Shown here: piece by piece, positions 52,481 through 60,989 of the stretch
How positions within the stretch are numbered: position 1 is the first letter of the stretch
Layout: each line of letters opens with the position of its first letter
DNA from: Granulicella sp. dw_53
Lineage (GTDB): Bacteria; Acidobacteriota; Terriglobia; Terriglobales; Acidobacteriaceae
Assembly (NCBI RefSeq): GCF_018449545.1
Contig: NZ_JAAVUR010000013.1
Span: 1-64,000, forward strand
Length of the DNA: 64,000 nucleotides
Direction of reading: 5' to 3'
Made by a program: the position numbers and the translations under genes
Notes under the pieces: generated by a model
Database searches by the model: none
Told to the model about the DNA's origin: nothing
Seen by the model: the letters and a program-made list of their open reading frames with translations, nothing else

Positions 52481-52945
52481 CACTTCAGCCAGGACATTGC
52501 TTCGACCGATGACGAATTGAAAAAGAACTACTTCACCTCCGCACTTAGCGGATGTGCCCTGCGAGTGTTCTGACTTGATTTGATTCCTACTTCTATTTTA
52601 GTGAGTGCAGCATAACTTAAGTGCCACTTTCATCTGCCTGATAATGATAGGGTTAGCTCAACTTAGGGCTTGACAACCTGTTTTGCCCGGGAACTGTCGC
52701 CAAGAATCTGTAAATCTCTGTCAGCGTTAGGGTTATGATGAGCTGCGATTCGTCGAGGGCGGGCAGGTTGTTGCTGGTGATTCGATTTCTGGTTGCGGAA
52801 TCAAATCAGCGATGCAGAACAACGGCTTAAGGTAGGACGCCATCTGAGAGGATGTATGTCGCACTCCGTTTGGCTGCTTGGTGTTTTGAGATGCTCTATG
52901 ACTTTTCAAAGAGTTGGCGGAGATGCTTCTAAGGAGAACGAATTT

Positions 52946-53818
52946 ATGAACGTGAAAACGACTCAACTGCTATTGGCGTTATCGTTGGGCGCGGGGATGA
53001 TTCTGGGCGGATGCAAGAGCAGTCCTCCCCCTGCTGCTCCTGGGACAGCCGCGGTGACGAACCCCGATGGCTCGGTCACAAATCCCGATGGGTCGGTTAC
53101 CTATCCGGCGGGAACAGCCCAGGCGCGCCAGGCGCAGGGGACCAAGAACTCCGATGGGTCGATCACGAATCCTGACGGGTCAGTCACTTATCCGGCTGGG
53201 ACGTCCGCTGCACAGAACGCAGCTCCTCCGCCGCCCGCGCCGAGCCAGCCAGCGGTACAGAGTTCAGCTCCTGCTCCGGTCGCATCTGCACCTCAACCTG
53301 CACCGCGCCCCGCTCCAACGGTTCGGCGAGTGCCCAGCGGGACTCGGGTGGTTGTCTCCATGTCGGAGACGATCAGCGCGAGCAAGAACAATGCGGGAGA
53401 CAGCTTTAGCGGTGTGCTGGCTGAGTCTCTCCAAAATGCCGGAGGTGGCGTTGTGTTTCCGCGAGGGACGCGGGTTTCGGGAACGGTGGCTGCAGCGAAG
53501 GGCCGGGGACGGTTCAAGGGGGCGGGCGACCTTGCACTCGAGTTGACTTCGATCGGCGGGCAGAGTGTCCGGACGACTGAGTATGAGAAGACCCAGGCTG
53601 GCAAGGGTAAGCGTACTGCCGGGTTGATCGGTGGTGGCGGCGGCTTAGGCGCGATCATCGGCGGTCTGGCGGGTGGTGGCAAGGGCGCCTTGATCGGCGG
53701 TCTGGCTGGCGCCGGTGCAGGTACTGCTGCTTCGGCTTATACCGGCAATAAGGACGTTATCATTCCGGCTGAATCGAGGGTGCCGTTTACGCTGACGGCT
53801 CCTCTAACCGTGCGGTAG
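52946..53818 (+). CDS. Glycine-zipper lipoprotein with NPDGSVT repeats
   Basis: About 290 residues from the ATG at 52946, which has AAGGAG upstream; the longer frame to 52793 is not supported. The signal ends LSLGAGMILGGCKSS, a lipobox with the lipidated Cys. Residues 30-80 hold four imperfect copies of NPDGSVT (two paired, each block ending TYPAGT), then a Pro/Ala-rich linker (about 85-130), a beta-rich domain (about 130-225; RVPSGTRVVVSMSETISASK) and a glycine-zipper stretch (GGLGAIIGGLAGGGKG, then GALIGGLAGAGAGTAA). Probably an outer-membrane or periplasmic lipoprotein; function unknown. A strong terminator follows. Confidence 0.8.
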   Translation: MNVKTTQLLLALSLGAGMILGGCKSSPPPAAPGTAAVTNPDGSVTNPDGSVTYPAGTAQARQAQGTKNSDGSITNPDGSVTYPAGTSAAQNAAPPPPAPSQPAVQSSAPAPVASAPQPAPRPAPTVRRVPSGTRVVVSMSETISASKNNAGDSFSGVLAESLQNAGGGVVFPRGTRVSGTVAAAKGRGRFKGAGDLALELTSIGGQSVRTTEYEKTQAGKGKRTAGLIGGGGGLGAIIGGLAGGGKGALIGGLAGAGAGTAASAYTGNKDVIIPAESRVPFTLTAPLTVR

Positions 53819-53841
53819 TTCGAAGCTATCATGTTTTTGAA

Positions 53842-53878
53842 GAAGCGCTCTCCGCATCTTGCGTAGGGCGCTTTTTTG
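53842..53878 (+). terminator. Rho-independent terminator after the lipoprotein gene
   Basis: AAGCGC, then CT and CGC, pair with GCG, AG and GCGCTT around the loop ATCTT, followed by six T (53872-53877). It lies about 25 bases after the lipoprotein stop and 30 bases before engB, so it separates the two transcripts. Confidence 0.82.
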
Positions 53879-53908
53879 GCTTTCAGATAAGAGCGGTAGA
53901 CTCAAAGG

Positions 53909-54520
53909 ATGCGTTTGAGTCCTGTGTTTCTGCTGTCGGCCACCGATGTTGCGCACTTCCCTGCTGAGTCGAAGACTTTTGGCGCGCCGGAGATTGCATT
54001 TCTGGGGCGGTCCAACGTTGGGAAGTCGTCGCTGATCAATGCGCTGCTGGGATCCAAGCAAGCGCATACGTCGTCGACGCCGGGGCGGACGCGGGCGATC
54101 AACTTCTTTGCGCTCCACGAAGGCGCGGGCGAGAAGATGAAGCAGAGGCCGACGATGATCTTTGCGGACTTGCCGGGGTATGGGTATGCGAAGATCTCGA
54201 AGTCGATCTCGGCGGAGTGGCCAAAGTTTATTGAGCCTTATCTGTCGGAGCGGGAGACGCTGGCGTTGGCGATCTGCCTGGTGGATACGAATATTCCGCC
54301 ACAACCTAGCGATAAGCAGTTGATCGATTACTTCAAGCAGACACAGCGGCCTTATCTGGTGGTGGGGACTAAGGGGGATCGGCTGTCGAACAATGTGCTG
54401 GCGAAGAGTATCGCCACGTTGAAGCGGGAGCATGGGGTGGATGAGGTGCTGGCAGTTTCGGCTAAGACGGATGTGGGGACTAAGGCGCTTTGGGCCAGGT
54501 TGTTGGCTGTGACGGAGTAG
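53909..54520 (+). CDS. engB: EngB/YsxC GTPase for ribosome assembly
   Basis: 203 residues with the TRAFAC GTPase motifs of EngB: FLGRSNVGKSSLINALLG (G1), the TSSTPGRTR switch (G2 Thr), FADLPGYGYAKIS (G3) and VVGTKGDRLS (G4, TKGD in place of TKxD/NKxD), ending LAVSAKTDVG (G5). It helps assemble the large ribosomal subunit in the cytoplasm. It stands alone between a terminator and a repeat-containing intergenic region. Confidence 0.95.
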   Translation: MRLSPVFLLSATDVAHFPAESKTFGAPEIAFLGRSNVGKSSLINALLGSKQAHTSSTPGRTRAINFFALHEGAGEKMKQRPTMIFADLPGYGYAKISKSISAEWPKFIEPYLSERETLALAICLVDTNIPPQPSDKQLIDYFKQTQRPYLVVGTKGDRLSNNVLAKSIATLKREHGVDEVLAVSAKTDVGTKALWARLLAVTE

Positions 54521-54570
54521 GGTTGGTGGCGGCGGGAGAATGCTCGTACGGCTGAGTTGAAAGTTTACAG

Positions 54571-54614
54571 CCCACCCTTCGCGAGAGACAAAGGCGCGAA
54601 GGATGGGGCACCCG
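54571..54614 (+). repeat. Double-hairpin intergenic repeat, partial copy A
   Basis: CCCACCCTTCGCG pairs with CGCGAAGGATGGGG and is followed by CACCCGG, the common end of the family. The first small hairpin of the complete copies is missing. It lies 50 bases after engB. Confidence 0.65.
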
Positions 54615-54633
54615 GTCGGTTGGGGCTTTGATA

Positions 54634-54706
54634 GGAAGGCGGTCGGGCTTTCGCCCGATACCCCACCCTATTTGCGATGAGACTGCAAAAAGGGTGGGGC
54701 ACCCGG
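54634..54706 (+). repeat. Double-hairpin intergenic repeat, copy B
   Basis: Starts GGAAGGCGGTCG, then a small hairpin GGGC-TTTC-GCCC, then a main stem CCCCACCCT...AGGGTGGGG, ending GCACCCGG. It is nearly identical in its main part to copy D, 4.6 kb away. Confidence 0.8.
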
Positions 54707-54823
54707 TTTTGTGCTGCTCCGTTTTGGCTGGGGAAGGTGTTCTCGCCCGGTGAGGGTATTGGTTCCCTAACCATCGGACGATCAGGCACCCTCGGGATGG
54801 GTCACCCGGAGATTTGTGAGGTT

Positions 54824-55195
54824 TTAGACGTGAGCGCCGTTGGGGGCTGTGAAGTATTCGTCCTCGATATTGCCGGTGTTTCGCGTTGCGGCGGGTTCGA
54901 AGACCAGGACTTCGGCTTCGGTGTCGGCGGCTGTTCTGTGCTCAATTCCGCGGGGGACGACGATGCCCTGGCCTGGGCCTAGTTCTACGATTCGGTCCCG
55001 GAACTCTACTCTGAAGTTTCCTCGCCAGACCAGGAACATCTCGTCTTCCTGCTCGTGCTGGTGCCAGGGGAATGTTCCTTCGAACTTTACGATCTTTAGC
55101 TCTTGACCGTTGAGTTCGGCGATTACTTTTGGTCGCCAGTGTTCTACTACTTTTTCGAATTTTTCTGAGAGGTCGAAGGAGTTTGAGTTGGGCAT
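54824..55195 (-). CDS. Small cupin-domain protein
   Basis: 123 residues from the ATG of MPNSNSFDL; the frame continues upstream but only through repeat copy C, so that part is not coding. A single cupin barrel: FPWHQHEQEDEMFLVWRG (cupin motif 1 with the metal-binding His, His and Glu) and GQGIVVPRGIEHRTAA (motif 2 with His). It probably binds a metal and either catalyses a small isomerase/dioxygenase step or binds a ligand; many such proteins have no known role. Confidence 0.85.
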   Translation of the reverse strand: MPNSNSFDLSEKFEKVVEHWRPKVIAELNGQELKIVKFEGTFPWHQHEQEDEMFLVWRGNFRVEFRDRIVELGPGQGIVVPRGIEHRTAADTEAEVLVFEPAATRNTGNIEDEYFTAPNGAHV

Positions 55196-55243
55196 GGTGC
55201 CTCTTTTTCTGTCTTTGATTTTACTGGGTGATTGGGCTGGGGG

Positions 55244-55319
55244 AGGAAGGCGGTCGTGCTTACGCACGGTGCCCCACCCTATCCGACGATGAGACTGTCG
55301 GATAGGGTGGGGCACCCGG
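55244..55319 (+). repeat. Double-hairpin intergenic repeat, copy C
   Basis: GGAAGGCGGTCG, then CGTGC-TTA-CGCACG, then a long stem CCCCACCCTATCCGAC / GTCGGATAGGGTGGGG around GATGAGACT, ending CACCCGG. The main stem is perfect over 16 bp. The upper stem differs from copies B and D while pairing is kept, which points to selection on the structure. Confidence 0.85.
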
Positions 55320-55352
55320 TTTTGTGGCTTTCCTTGGGCTGCTGTTTGTTTG

Positions 55353-56699
55353 TTATTCGGCGTGGGTGTAGTAGTCGAGGCCGAGGTGGGTGATGAGGGT
55401 TTCGCCCATAATGTGGCGGAGGGTGTTTTTGAGCTTCATGGACTGGATGAAGAGGTCGTGCTCGGGGTAGACGCCGGGGGCGGTGTCGGGGTCTTTGAAG
55501 TAGAAGCTGAGCCACTCCTGGATGCCCAAATCGCGCAGGCTGGGGGTGCGGGCTGCGAGGTCCATGAAGAGGCAGAGGTCCAGGGCGAGAGGCGCGGCGA
55601 GGATGGAGTCGCGGCAGAGGAAGTCGACCTTAAGCTGCATCGGGTAGCCGAGCCAGCCGAAGATGTCGATGTTGTCCCAACCTTCCTTGTTGTCGCCGCG
55701 GGGCGGGTAGTAGTTGATGCGGACCTTGTGATAGAGGTCCTTGTAGAGGTCGGGGTGGAGTTCGGGCTGGAAGATGTGTTCGAGGACGCCGAGTTTCGAG
55801 ACTTCCTTGGTCTTGAAGGAGTCGGGGTCGTCGAGGACTTCGCCGTCGCGGTTGCCGAGGATGTTGGTGGAGTACCAGCCGGAGACGCCGAGCATGCGGG
55901 TCTTGAAGGCGGGGGCGAGGACCGTCTTGATGAAGGTCTGGCCGGTCTTGTAGTCCTTGCCGCAGATGGGTGCGTTCATCTTGCGGGAGAGCTCATTGAG
56001 GGCGGGGATGTCGACGGTGAGGTTGGGTGCGCCGTTGATGAAGGGGATGCCTTCCTTGAGGGCGGCCCAGGCGTAGAGCATGGAGGGGGCGATGTTGGGG
56101 TCGTCTTCGACGAGGCCGCGCTCGAAGGCTTCGAGGGTCTGGTGGACGGCGGTCTGCTCGAGGTAGATCTCGGTGGAGCCGCACCAGATCATGACCTGGC
56201 GGTCGGTGCGGGTCTTGAACTCGGCGATGTCGTTGCGGATCTGGTTGGCGAGGTCGCACTTGTTCTTGCCGGTCTTTACCTTCTGGCCGGTGAGGCGCTT
56301 GACGTAGTGCTGGTCGAAGACGGCGGGCAGGGGCTCGATGGATTCGAGGAAGGGACGGATCTGCTCGAGCTGGTCGCGGTCGAGGACCTGGGCGGTCTTG
56401 GCGGCGTCGTAGAGGTTGCCACCGAAGATGTCCCAGCCGGTGAAGACGAGGTCGTCGAGGCTGGCGAGGGGAGCGAAGTCCTTGATGAGAGGGCTGCGTC
56501 CGTCGGTGCGCTTGCCGAGGCGGATGGTCCCCATCTGGGAGATGGAGCCGATGGGCTTGGCGAGACCCTGGCGGATGGCTTCCACGCCGGCGATGAGGGT
56601 GGTGGCTACGGCTCCCATTCCTGGGATCATGATGCCGAGTTTTCCTGTTGCAGGCTTGATGCTGGCCGCGTCCTGCGAGGCGGCTCCTTGAGTCGACAT
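55353..56699 (-). CDS. ino1: Myo-inositol-1-phosphate synthase
   Basis: About 448 residues from the ATG of MSTQGAAS. Features of the family: IMIPGMGAVATTLIAGVEAI (NAD-binding), FTGWDIFGGNLYDAA, FINGAPNLTVDIPAL, GKDYKTGQTFIKTVLAP (active-site lysines) and STNILGNRDGEVLDDPDSFK. It converts glucose-6-phosphate to inositol-1-phosphate, the start of inositol lipid and inositol-derived solute synthesis. It stands alone; no inositol phosphatase or PI synthase gene is adjacent. High G+C produces a long antisense frame over the gene that is not real. Confidence 0.93.
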   Translation of the reverse strand: MSTQGAASQDAASIKPATGKLGIMIPGMGAVATTLIAGVEAIRQGLAKPIGSISQMGTIRLGKRTDGRSPLIKDFAPLASLDDLVFTGWDIFGGNLYDAAKTAQVLDRDQLEQIRPFLESIEPLPAVFDQHYVKRLTGQKVKTGKNKCDLANQIRNDIAEFKTRTDRQVMIWCGSTEIYLEQTAVHQTLEAFERGLVEDDPNIAPSMLYAWAALKEGIPFINGAPNLTVDIPALNELSRKMNAPICGKDYKTGQTFIKTVLAPAFKTRMLGVSGWYSTNILGNRDGEVLDDPDSFKTKEVSKLGVLEHIFQPELHPDLYKDLYHKVRINYYPPRGDNKEGWDNIDIFGWLGYPMQLKVDFLCRDSILAAPLALDLCLFMDLAARTPSLRDLGIQEWLSFYFKDPDTAPGVYPEHDLFIQSMKLKNTLRHIMGETLITHLGLDYYTHAE

Positions 56700-56813
56700 T
56701 CCTGGCGTTACCCTTCTGTGAGTCAATTTCCGTTACGTGCGGAGATTTCAGTATTGCTCACAGGCGCAAGGGGGCGCAAATGCTTGATGCGCAAAGGCTT
56801 ACGTAACCGATAA

Positions 56814-57452
56814 CTATGCCGGGTCGGCGCTAATGCGATTCTTCCAGTGTGTCCAGACGAACCAGATGATACCGGCGAGGAGGACGATTTCGACGCCGAG
56901 GTGGAAGCGGTGGAAGATGGCTTTGAAGCGAGGATCGGTCTCCCATTTGTCGCCGAGCTTCATGCCGACCCAGGCCAGAGCGAGGCACCAGGGCCAGGAG
57001 CCGATGAATGTATAAGCGTGGAAGCGAAGCTGAGGCATACGGGCGATGCCGGCAGGAAGGGCGATAAAGGTGCGGACGACGGGAAGGAGGCGTCCGACGA
57101 GGACGGTGATGCCACCGAAGCGCTGGAAGAAGTGCTCAACGCGGTCGAGGTCGTGGCGGCTGAGAAGGACGAAGCGGCCGAAGCGTTCGATGGCAGGACG
57201 TCCGCCCCAAGCACCGAGCCAGTAGGCAGGGATGGAGCCTAGATTGCAGCCGATGGCTCCGGCGGTGGCGACCCAGAAGAGCTTGAGTTGGCCGGTGTGG
57301 ACGAGGTATCCGGCGAAGGGCATGATGATTTCGGAGGGGAGAGGGATGCAGGCTGACTCGATCCCCATGAGGAGCGCTACTCCGAAGTAGCCACCGGCAG
57401 AGATGACAGCAATGATGAAGCTCGCAAGGACGGTAATGATTCGCTCAGACAT
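56814..57452 (-). CDS. DedA-family membrane protein
   Basis: 212 residues from the ATG of MSERIITVL. Family pattern: LMGIESACIPLPSEIIMPFA near residue 28, AGAIGCNLGSIPAYWLGAWG, FGRFVLLSRHDLDRVEHFFQ and GRLLPVVRTFIALPAGIARM, with about five hydrophobic segments. DedA proteins are now thought to flip phospholipids or undecaprenyl phosphate. Not in an obvious operon; its start faces the HemQ-like gene. Confidence 0.92.
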   Translation of the reverse strand: MSERIITVLASFIIAVISAGGYFGVALLMGIESACIPLPSEIIMPFAGYLVHTGQLKLFWVATAGAIGCNLGSIPAYWLGAWGGRPAIERFGRFVLLSRHDLDRVEHFFQRFGGITVLVGRLLPVVRTFIALPAGIARMPQLRFHAYTFIGSWPWCLALAWVGMKLGDKWETDPRFKAIFHRFHLGVEIVLLAGIIWFVWTHWKNRISADPA

Positions 57453-57574
57453 GCAGTTGCAGTATACGGGTGAAGCGTGAAGCGGGAATGAGCTAGCATG
57501 GTAGGTGGCGTTCTTATACGCCCTTTTAACACAACGCAAGTGGGAACAGGTTCCCGGAGTTGAGGAGAGATTTT

Positions 57575-58408
57575 ATGGCAGAGAGCGCAGTTGTACCGGC
57601 CACAGAGGCCAAGAGTTCCACAGGCGAAAGCACGGCTTCGGCAGCAGCGGTACCGGTAACTTCGGGACGTCCGGCTAGCAGCTATGGCGCGGCGCCGCAT
57701 GATCCTTCCAAGCCACCGGTGAAGCGGCAGATTGTGTGTTTCAGCTTCTATAAGGTGATGCCGGAGTGGAGACGTCTTCCGGCAGAGGAGAAGGCAGCGC
57801 AGAAGGAGGCTTTTGCGGCGGCGCTGGCCAAGTGGAACAAGCCGGGAGAGTTTCTTTCGCTGACGTATTCGACGATCGGGACGCGAGGCGATGTCGATAT
57901 GTGCGTCTGGTCGATTGGGTATGCCGTCGATGAGCTGAACCAGATGCGCAGCGAGCTATTAGGGACGGCGCTGGGTGGGTATTTGAACTCGCCGCATAAC
58001 TTCCTGGCGATGACGAAGCGGTCGCAGTACCAGATCGACCGTGAGGATGAGAGCGAAGGCGAAGGACGCGGGGCGATTCGTCCGGGTGGACAGAAGTACA
58101 TCTTCATCTATCCGTTCTGGAAGACGAGGCCGTGGTACTTGCTGCCGATGACGGAGCGGAAGCGGCTGATGGATGAGCATATTCGGATTGGGCTGCTGTA
58201 TCCGCGGGTGAAGCTGAATACTACTTATTCGTTCGGCATCGATGACCAGGAGTTTGTGGTGGCGTTCGAGACGAACTTTCCGGAAGACTTTCTGGACCTG
58301 GTGCAGCAGCTTCGGGAGACGGAGATCAGCATGTATACGCTGCAGGACACGCCGATCTTCAGCTGCGTTCGGCTGCCGGCGATGGAGATGTTGAACCGTC
58401 TGGGATAA
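57575..58408 (+). CDS. hemQ: HemQ-like protein (chlorite-dismutase family, coproheme decarboxylase)
   Basis: 277 residues. The family part starts near residue 50 (RQIVCFSFYKVMPEWRRL) and includes YSTIGTRGDVDMCVWSI, KYIFIYPFWKTRPWYLLPM and TERKRLMDEHIRIGLLYP, where the His is placed as the heme-binding residue. It lacks an obvious Arg signature of true chlorite dismutases at a position I can fix, so coproheme decarboxylation to heme b is the better call. The first 50 residues are an Ala/Ser/Thr-rich, probably disordered extension. The nth gene starts 7 bases after it, and hemD lies 0.9 kb downstream on the other strand. Confidence 0.82.
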   Translation: MAESAVVPATEAKSSTGESTASAAAVPVTSGRPASSYGAAPHDPSKPPVKRQIVCFSFYKVMPEWRRLPAEEKAAQKEAFAAALAKWNKPGEFLSLTYSTIGTRGDVDMCVWSIGYAVDELNQMRSELLGTALGGYLNSPHNFLAMTKRSQYQIDREDESEGEGRGAIRPGGQKYIFIYPFWKTRPWYLLPMTERKRLMDEHIRIGLLYPRVKLNTTYSFGIDDQEFVVAFETNFPEDFLDLVQQLRETEISMYTLQDTPIFSCVRLPAMEMLNRLG

Positions 58409-58415
58409 GGGTGCG

Positions 58416-59189
58416 ATGGCGACGAAGCAGGTGATTCAACCAGTGAGACGGGTCGGGATGGGACCCGAAGGGGCGAAGGCGCGGGCGATTGCAAAGAGCG
58501 AGCCTGTGGCTCCAAAGGCTAAACGCGGAAAGACGGTGCGGCCGCTGGCTCCGGAGCGGGTGGCGGCGATTCTGGATGCGCTGGCGAAGACGTATCCCGG
58601 GGTGGTTTGCGCGCTGAATCACAAGAGTGCGTGGGAGTTGACTGTTGCTACGATTCTTTCGGCGCAGTGCACGGATGTGCGGGTGAATCTTGTTACTCCG
58701 GCGCTGTTCAAGGCGTTTCCTACGCCGAAGGCTATGGCTTCCGCTTCCCTACCAGAGATCGAGGAGTTGATTCGGACGACGGGGTTCTTTCGGGCGAAGG
58801 CGAAGAACATTCAGGGCGCGGCGCGCATCGTGACGGAGGAGTTTGGAGGGAAGGTTCCGAACTCGATGGAGGAGTTGCTGCGGCTGCCGGGGGTGGCACG
58901 GAAGACGGCGAATGTAGTGCTCGGGAGCTGGTTTGAGATTGCGGTGGGGATCGTAGTTGATACGCATGTGCTGCGGTTGACGCGGCGGTTGGAGCTCACG
59001 AAGGAGACTGAGCCGGTGAAGGTGGAGCGGGATCTGGTGAAGATCATTCCGCAGACACGGTGGATCGCGTTCTCACATGAGCTGATTCATCATGGGCGGC
59101 AGATCTGCGTGGCGAGGAAGCCTAGGTGTGCGGATTGCACGCTGGAGAGGCTTTGTAATTCTTCGGATAAGACCTGGAGCTCGCACTAG
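58416..59189 (+). CDS. nth: Endonuclease III
   Basis: 257 residues; a 40-residue basic N-terminal extension precedes the family fold. Motifs: TILSAQCTDVRVN, the helix-hairpin-helix LPGVARKTANVVLG with the catalytic Lys, VVDTHVLRLTRRL with the catalytic Asp, and the Fe-S cluster loop Cys-x6-Cys-x2-Cys-x5-Cys (CVARKPRCADCTLERLC). It removes oxidised pyrimidines from DNA and cuts the abasic site. Probably co-transcribed with the HemQ-like gene. Confidence 0.95.
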   Translation: MATKQVIQPVRRVGMGPEGAKARAIAKSEPVAPKAKRGKTVRPLAPERVAAILDALAKTYPGVVCALNHKSAWELTVATILSAQCTDVRVNLVTPALFKAFPTPKAMASASLPEIEELIRTTGFFRAKAKNIQGAARIVTEEFGGKVPNSMEELLRLPGVARKTANVVLGSWFEIAVGIVVDTHVLRLTRRLELTKETEPVKVERDLVKIIPQTRWIAFSHELIHHGRQICVARKPRCADCTLERLCNSSDKTWSSH

Positions 59190-59223
59190 CTGCCGGTCTG
59201 ATCTTGCTTTTGAGACTGGGGAA

Positions 59224-59294
59224 GGAAGGCTGTCGTGCTGCGCACGATACCCCACCCTATTTGCGATGAAGCTGCAAAAAGGGTGGGGCACCCG
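59224..59294 (+). repeat. Double-hairpin intergenic repeat, copy D
   Basis: GGAAGGCTGTCG, then a small hairpin CGTGC-TG-CGCACG, then CCCCACCCT...AGGGTGGGG and GCACCCG. It lies between the convergent nth and hemD genes. The inner segment differs from copy B by about two bases. Confidence 0.8.
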
Positions 59295-59329
59295 TTTTTG
59301 TGGTGGGGCCTAAAATTTCGGCAGCATTG

Positions 59330-60109
59330 TTATTTTGCGAAGTGGGTTTGGAGGGCTTGGACCAGGGCTGGGATGGTGGCTTCGGTAGCTTCGAGGTGGG
59401 GAGAGTAGCCGAGGTCGCGGAGGGCGCTGGAGGTGATGGGGCCTATGGAGGCAAGGGCGACTGACGGCGGTAGGGTGAGGTCCGCGGCTTCAAGGAGAGC
59501 GAAGAGGTTGGTGGCGGTGGAGGCGCTGGTGAAGGTGATGGCGTCGGGGTAGTTCTGTGGGGAAGCGAAGAGGTGTTGCAGGGCTGGGACGGCGTCGGGT
59601 GGGACCTGATTGCGGTAGGCGTCGGCGATGGTGAGGTGAGCACCGGCGGCGGTGAGGGCTTCGGGGAGTGTGTCGCGGGCTTGCTCGGCGCGGACGAGGA
59701 GCATGTTGGCGGGAGCGTCGGGCGAGAGGCCGGTCTGCGGGAGCAAGGCTTCGGCCAAGGATTCGGCTACGTAGCGGGATGGGATGAGGTCTACCTGCAA
59801 GCCAATGGCTTCTACGGCGCGGGCGGTGGCCGGGCCGATGACGGCTATGCGGCGAGGAATGGCGGTGAGATGGTGGAACTGGGCGCGGCGGTGGAAGGCG
59901 TCGACCGCGTTGGCGCTGGTGAAGATGAGCCAGTCGTAGGAGCGGATCGCGGCGAGGGCGGCGTCGAGGGCGCTGAAGGACTCGGGCGGAGCGAGTTCGA
60001 TGGTGGGGATGAGAATCGGCGTGGCGCCGAGGGCTTCCAGTTGGGTTGCGAGCGTGGAGGCTTGTTGACGGGTGCGGGTGATGAGGATGCGGCGTTTAGC
60101 AAGAGACAT
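59330..60109 (-). CDS. hemD: Uroporphyrinogen-III synthase
   Basis: 259 residues in the two-lobe HemD pattern: RRILITRTRQQASTLATQLE at the start, LIFTSANAVDAFHRRAQ near residue 80, PRRIAVIGPATARAVEA, and in the second lobe ITFTSASTATNLFALLEAAD and VALASIGPITSSALRDLG. It closes hydroxymethylbilane to uroporphyrinogen III, the branch point to heme and other tetrapyrroles. No hemC is adjacent in the window. Confidence 0.92.
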   Translation of the reverse strand: MSLAKRRILITRTRQQASTLATQLEALGATPILIPTIELAPPESFSALDAALAAIRSYDWLIFTSANAVDAFHRRAQFHHLTAIPRRIAVIGPATARAVEAIGLQVDLIPSRYVAESLAEALLPQTGLSPDAPANMLLVRAEQARDTLPEALTAAGAHLTIADAYRNQVPPDAVPALQHLFASPQNYPDAITFTSASTATNLFALLEAADLTLPPSVALASIGPITSSALRDLGYSPHLEATEATIPALVQALQTHFAK

Positions 60110-60230
60110 CTGCTGAAATTGTAGCTGGAGGGTGGTGGTTGCGCGATGGAGTTGGCCCGATATGCTTCATCGCGGGTTGGCTGTATGAGGCAAACCGCTG
60201 CGCGTGCACAGCCGTGTGTATCTCAGGTGC

Positions 60231-60989
60231 TTAGTTATGAAGAAGAGCCTGAACGGCGTCCTTATACTGTCTGCCTGTAGCGAGACGTATGCCGCTTCGT
60301 AGCTCCATCTCATAGGTGCCGCTGAGCATCGGGTGAATCGCGAGGATGCGAGAGAGATTGACGATGCGGCAACGATGGATGCGAAGAAACTTGGCGGGAT
60401 TGAGCCTGCTCTCGATGTGAGTTAGGCTCTCGCCAAGCAGGTATTGCTTTGGCCCACAATGTAGCTGGACGTAGTTATTGGCCGACTCTATCCAGTCGAT
60501 CGACTCGACCGGGACAAGGTCGAATTGCTCTCTTTGTCTGACCGCGATGCGCTCCGGCCATCGGCGGGGACGCGTGTCGAGCAGCGCCTGCAGGTGATCG
60601 GCGAGTGCTGCCTGCCGCTGTTCGGCGATGCGTTCCTGTGCACGGTGCACGCTATGGCATAGGCGTTCATCGTCGAATGGTTTGAGGAGATAATCTACCG
60701 CGTTCAGTTCAAACGCTTTGACCGCGTACTCGTCGTAGGCAGTGACAAAGATGACGGGCGGCATGCGTTTCGGGCCAATTCCCTGCACCACATCGAGTCC
60801 GGTGCCATCTTGCATCTGCACGTCCAGCAAGACCAGATCGAATTGTTCTGACTCGAGAGCCTGCATGGCCTCAGCCACGGAAGAAGACTCCCGTGCGATC
60901 TCGATTCCCTCGATGGACGATAGCCCGTTGCGAATACCGGCGCGGATCAAGGGCTCGTCGTCAACGATGAGCAAACGAAGTGAATTCAT
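60231..60989 (-). CDS. LytTR-family response regulator
   Basis: 252 residues from the ATG of MNSLRLLIVDDEP. The receiver domain (about 1-120) has LLIVDDEPLIRAG, the phospho-acceptor in LVLLDVQMQDGTG and the Lys in VDYLLKPFDDE. A LytTR DNA-binding domain (about 150-250) follows: VESIDWIESANNYVQLHCG and FLRIHRCRIVNLSRI. It regulates transcription when phosphorylated by the adjacent sensor kinase, whose gene end overlaps its start by about 29 bases. Target genes unknown. Confidence 0.92.
   Translation of the reverse strand: MNSLRLLIVDDEPLIRAGIRNGLSSIEGIEIARESSSVAEAMQALESEQFDLVLLDVQMQDGTGLDVVQGIGPKRMPPVIFVTAYDEYAVKAFELNAVDYLLKPFDDERLCHSVHRAQERIAEQRQAALADHLQALLDTRPRRWPERIAVRQREQFDLVPVESIDWIESANNYVQLHCGPKQYLLGESLTHIESRLNPAKFLRIHRCRIVNLSRILAIHPMLSGTYEMELRSGIRLATGRQYKDAVQALLHN

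Larger units (their letters stand above)
52360..52945. other. Divergent intergenic region between the fucose operon and the lipoprotein gene
   Basis: About 586 bases with no convincing gene. It contains two inverted repeats on the fucose-operon side (listed separately) and AAGGAG at 52930-52935 as the ribosome site for the lipoprotein gene at 52946. TTGACA at about 52671 could be a -35 box for the lipoprotein transcript, but no good -10 box is placed after it. Confidence 0.45.

Noticed and set aside
55350..56813. 487-codon open frame on the plus strand opposite the inositol-phosphate synthase gene
   Set aside because: It is an antisense frame of a high-G+C gene: composition is dominated by Val, Gly, Glu and Asp with no motif, and the minus strand clearly encodes Ino1.
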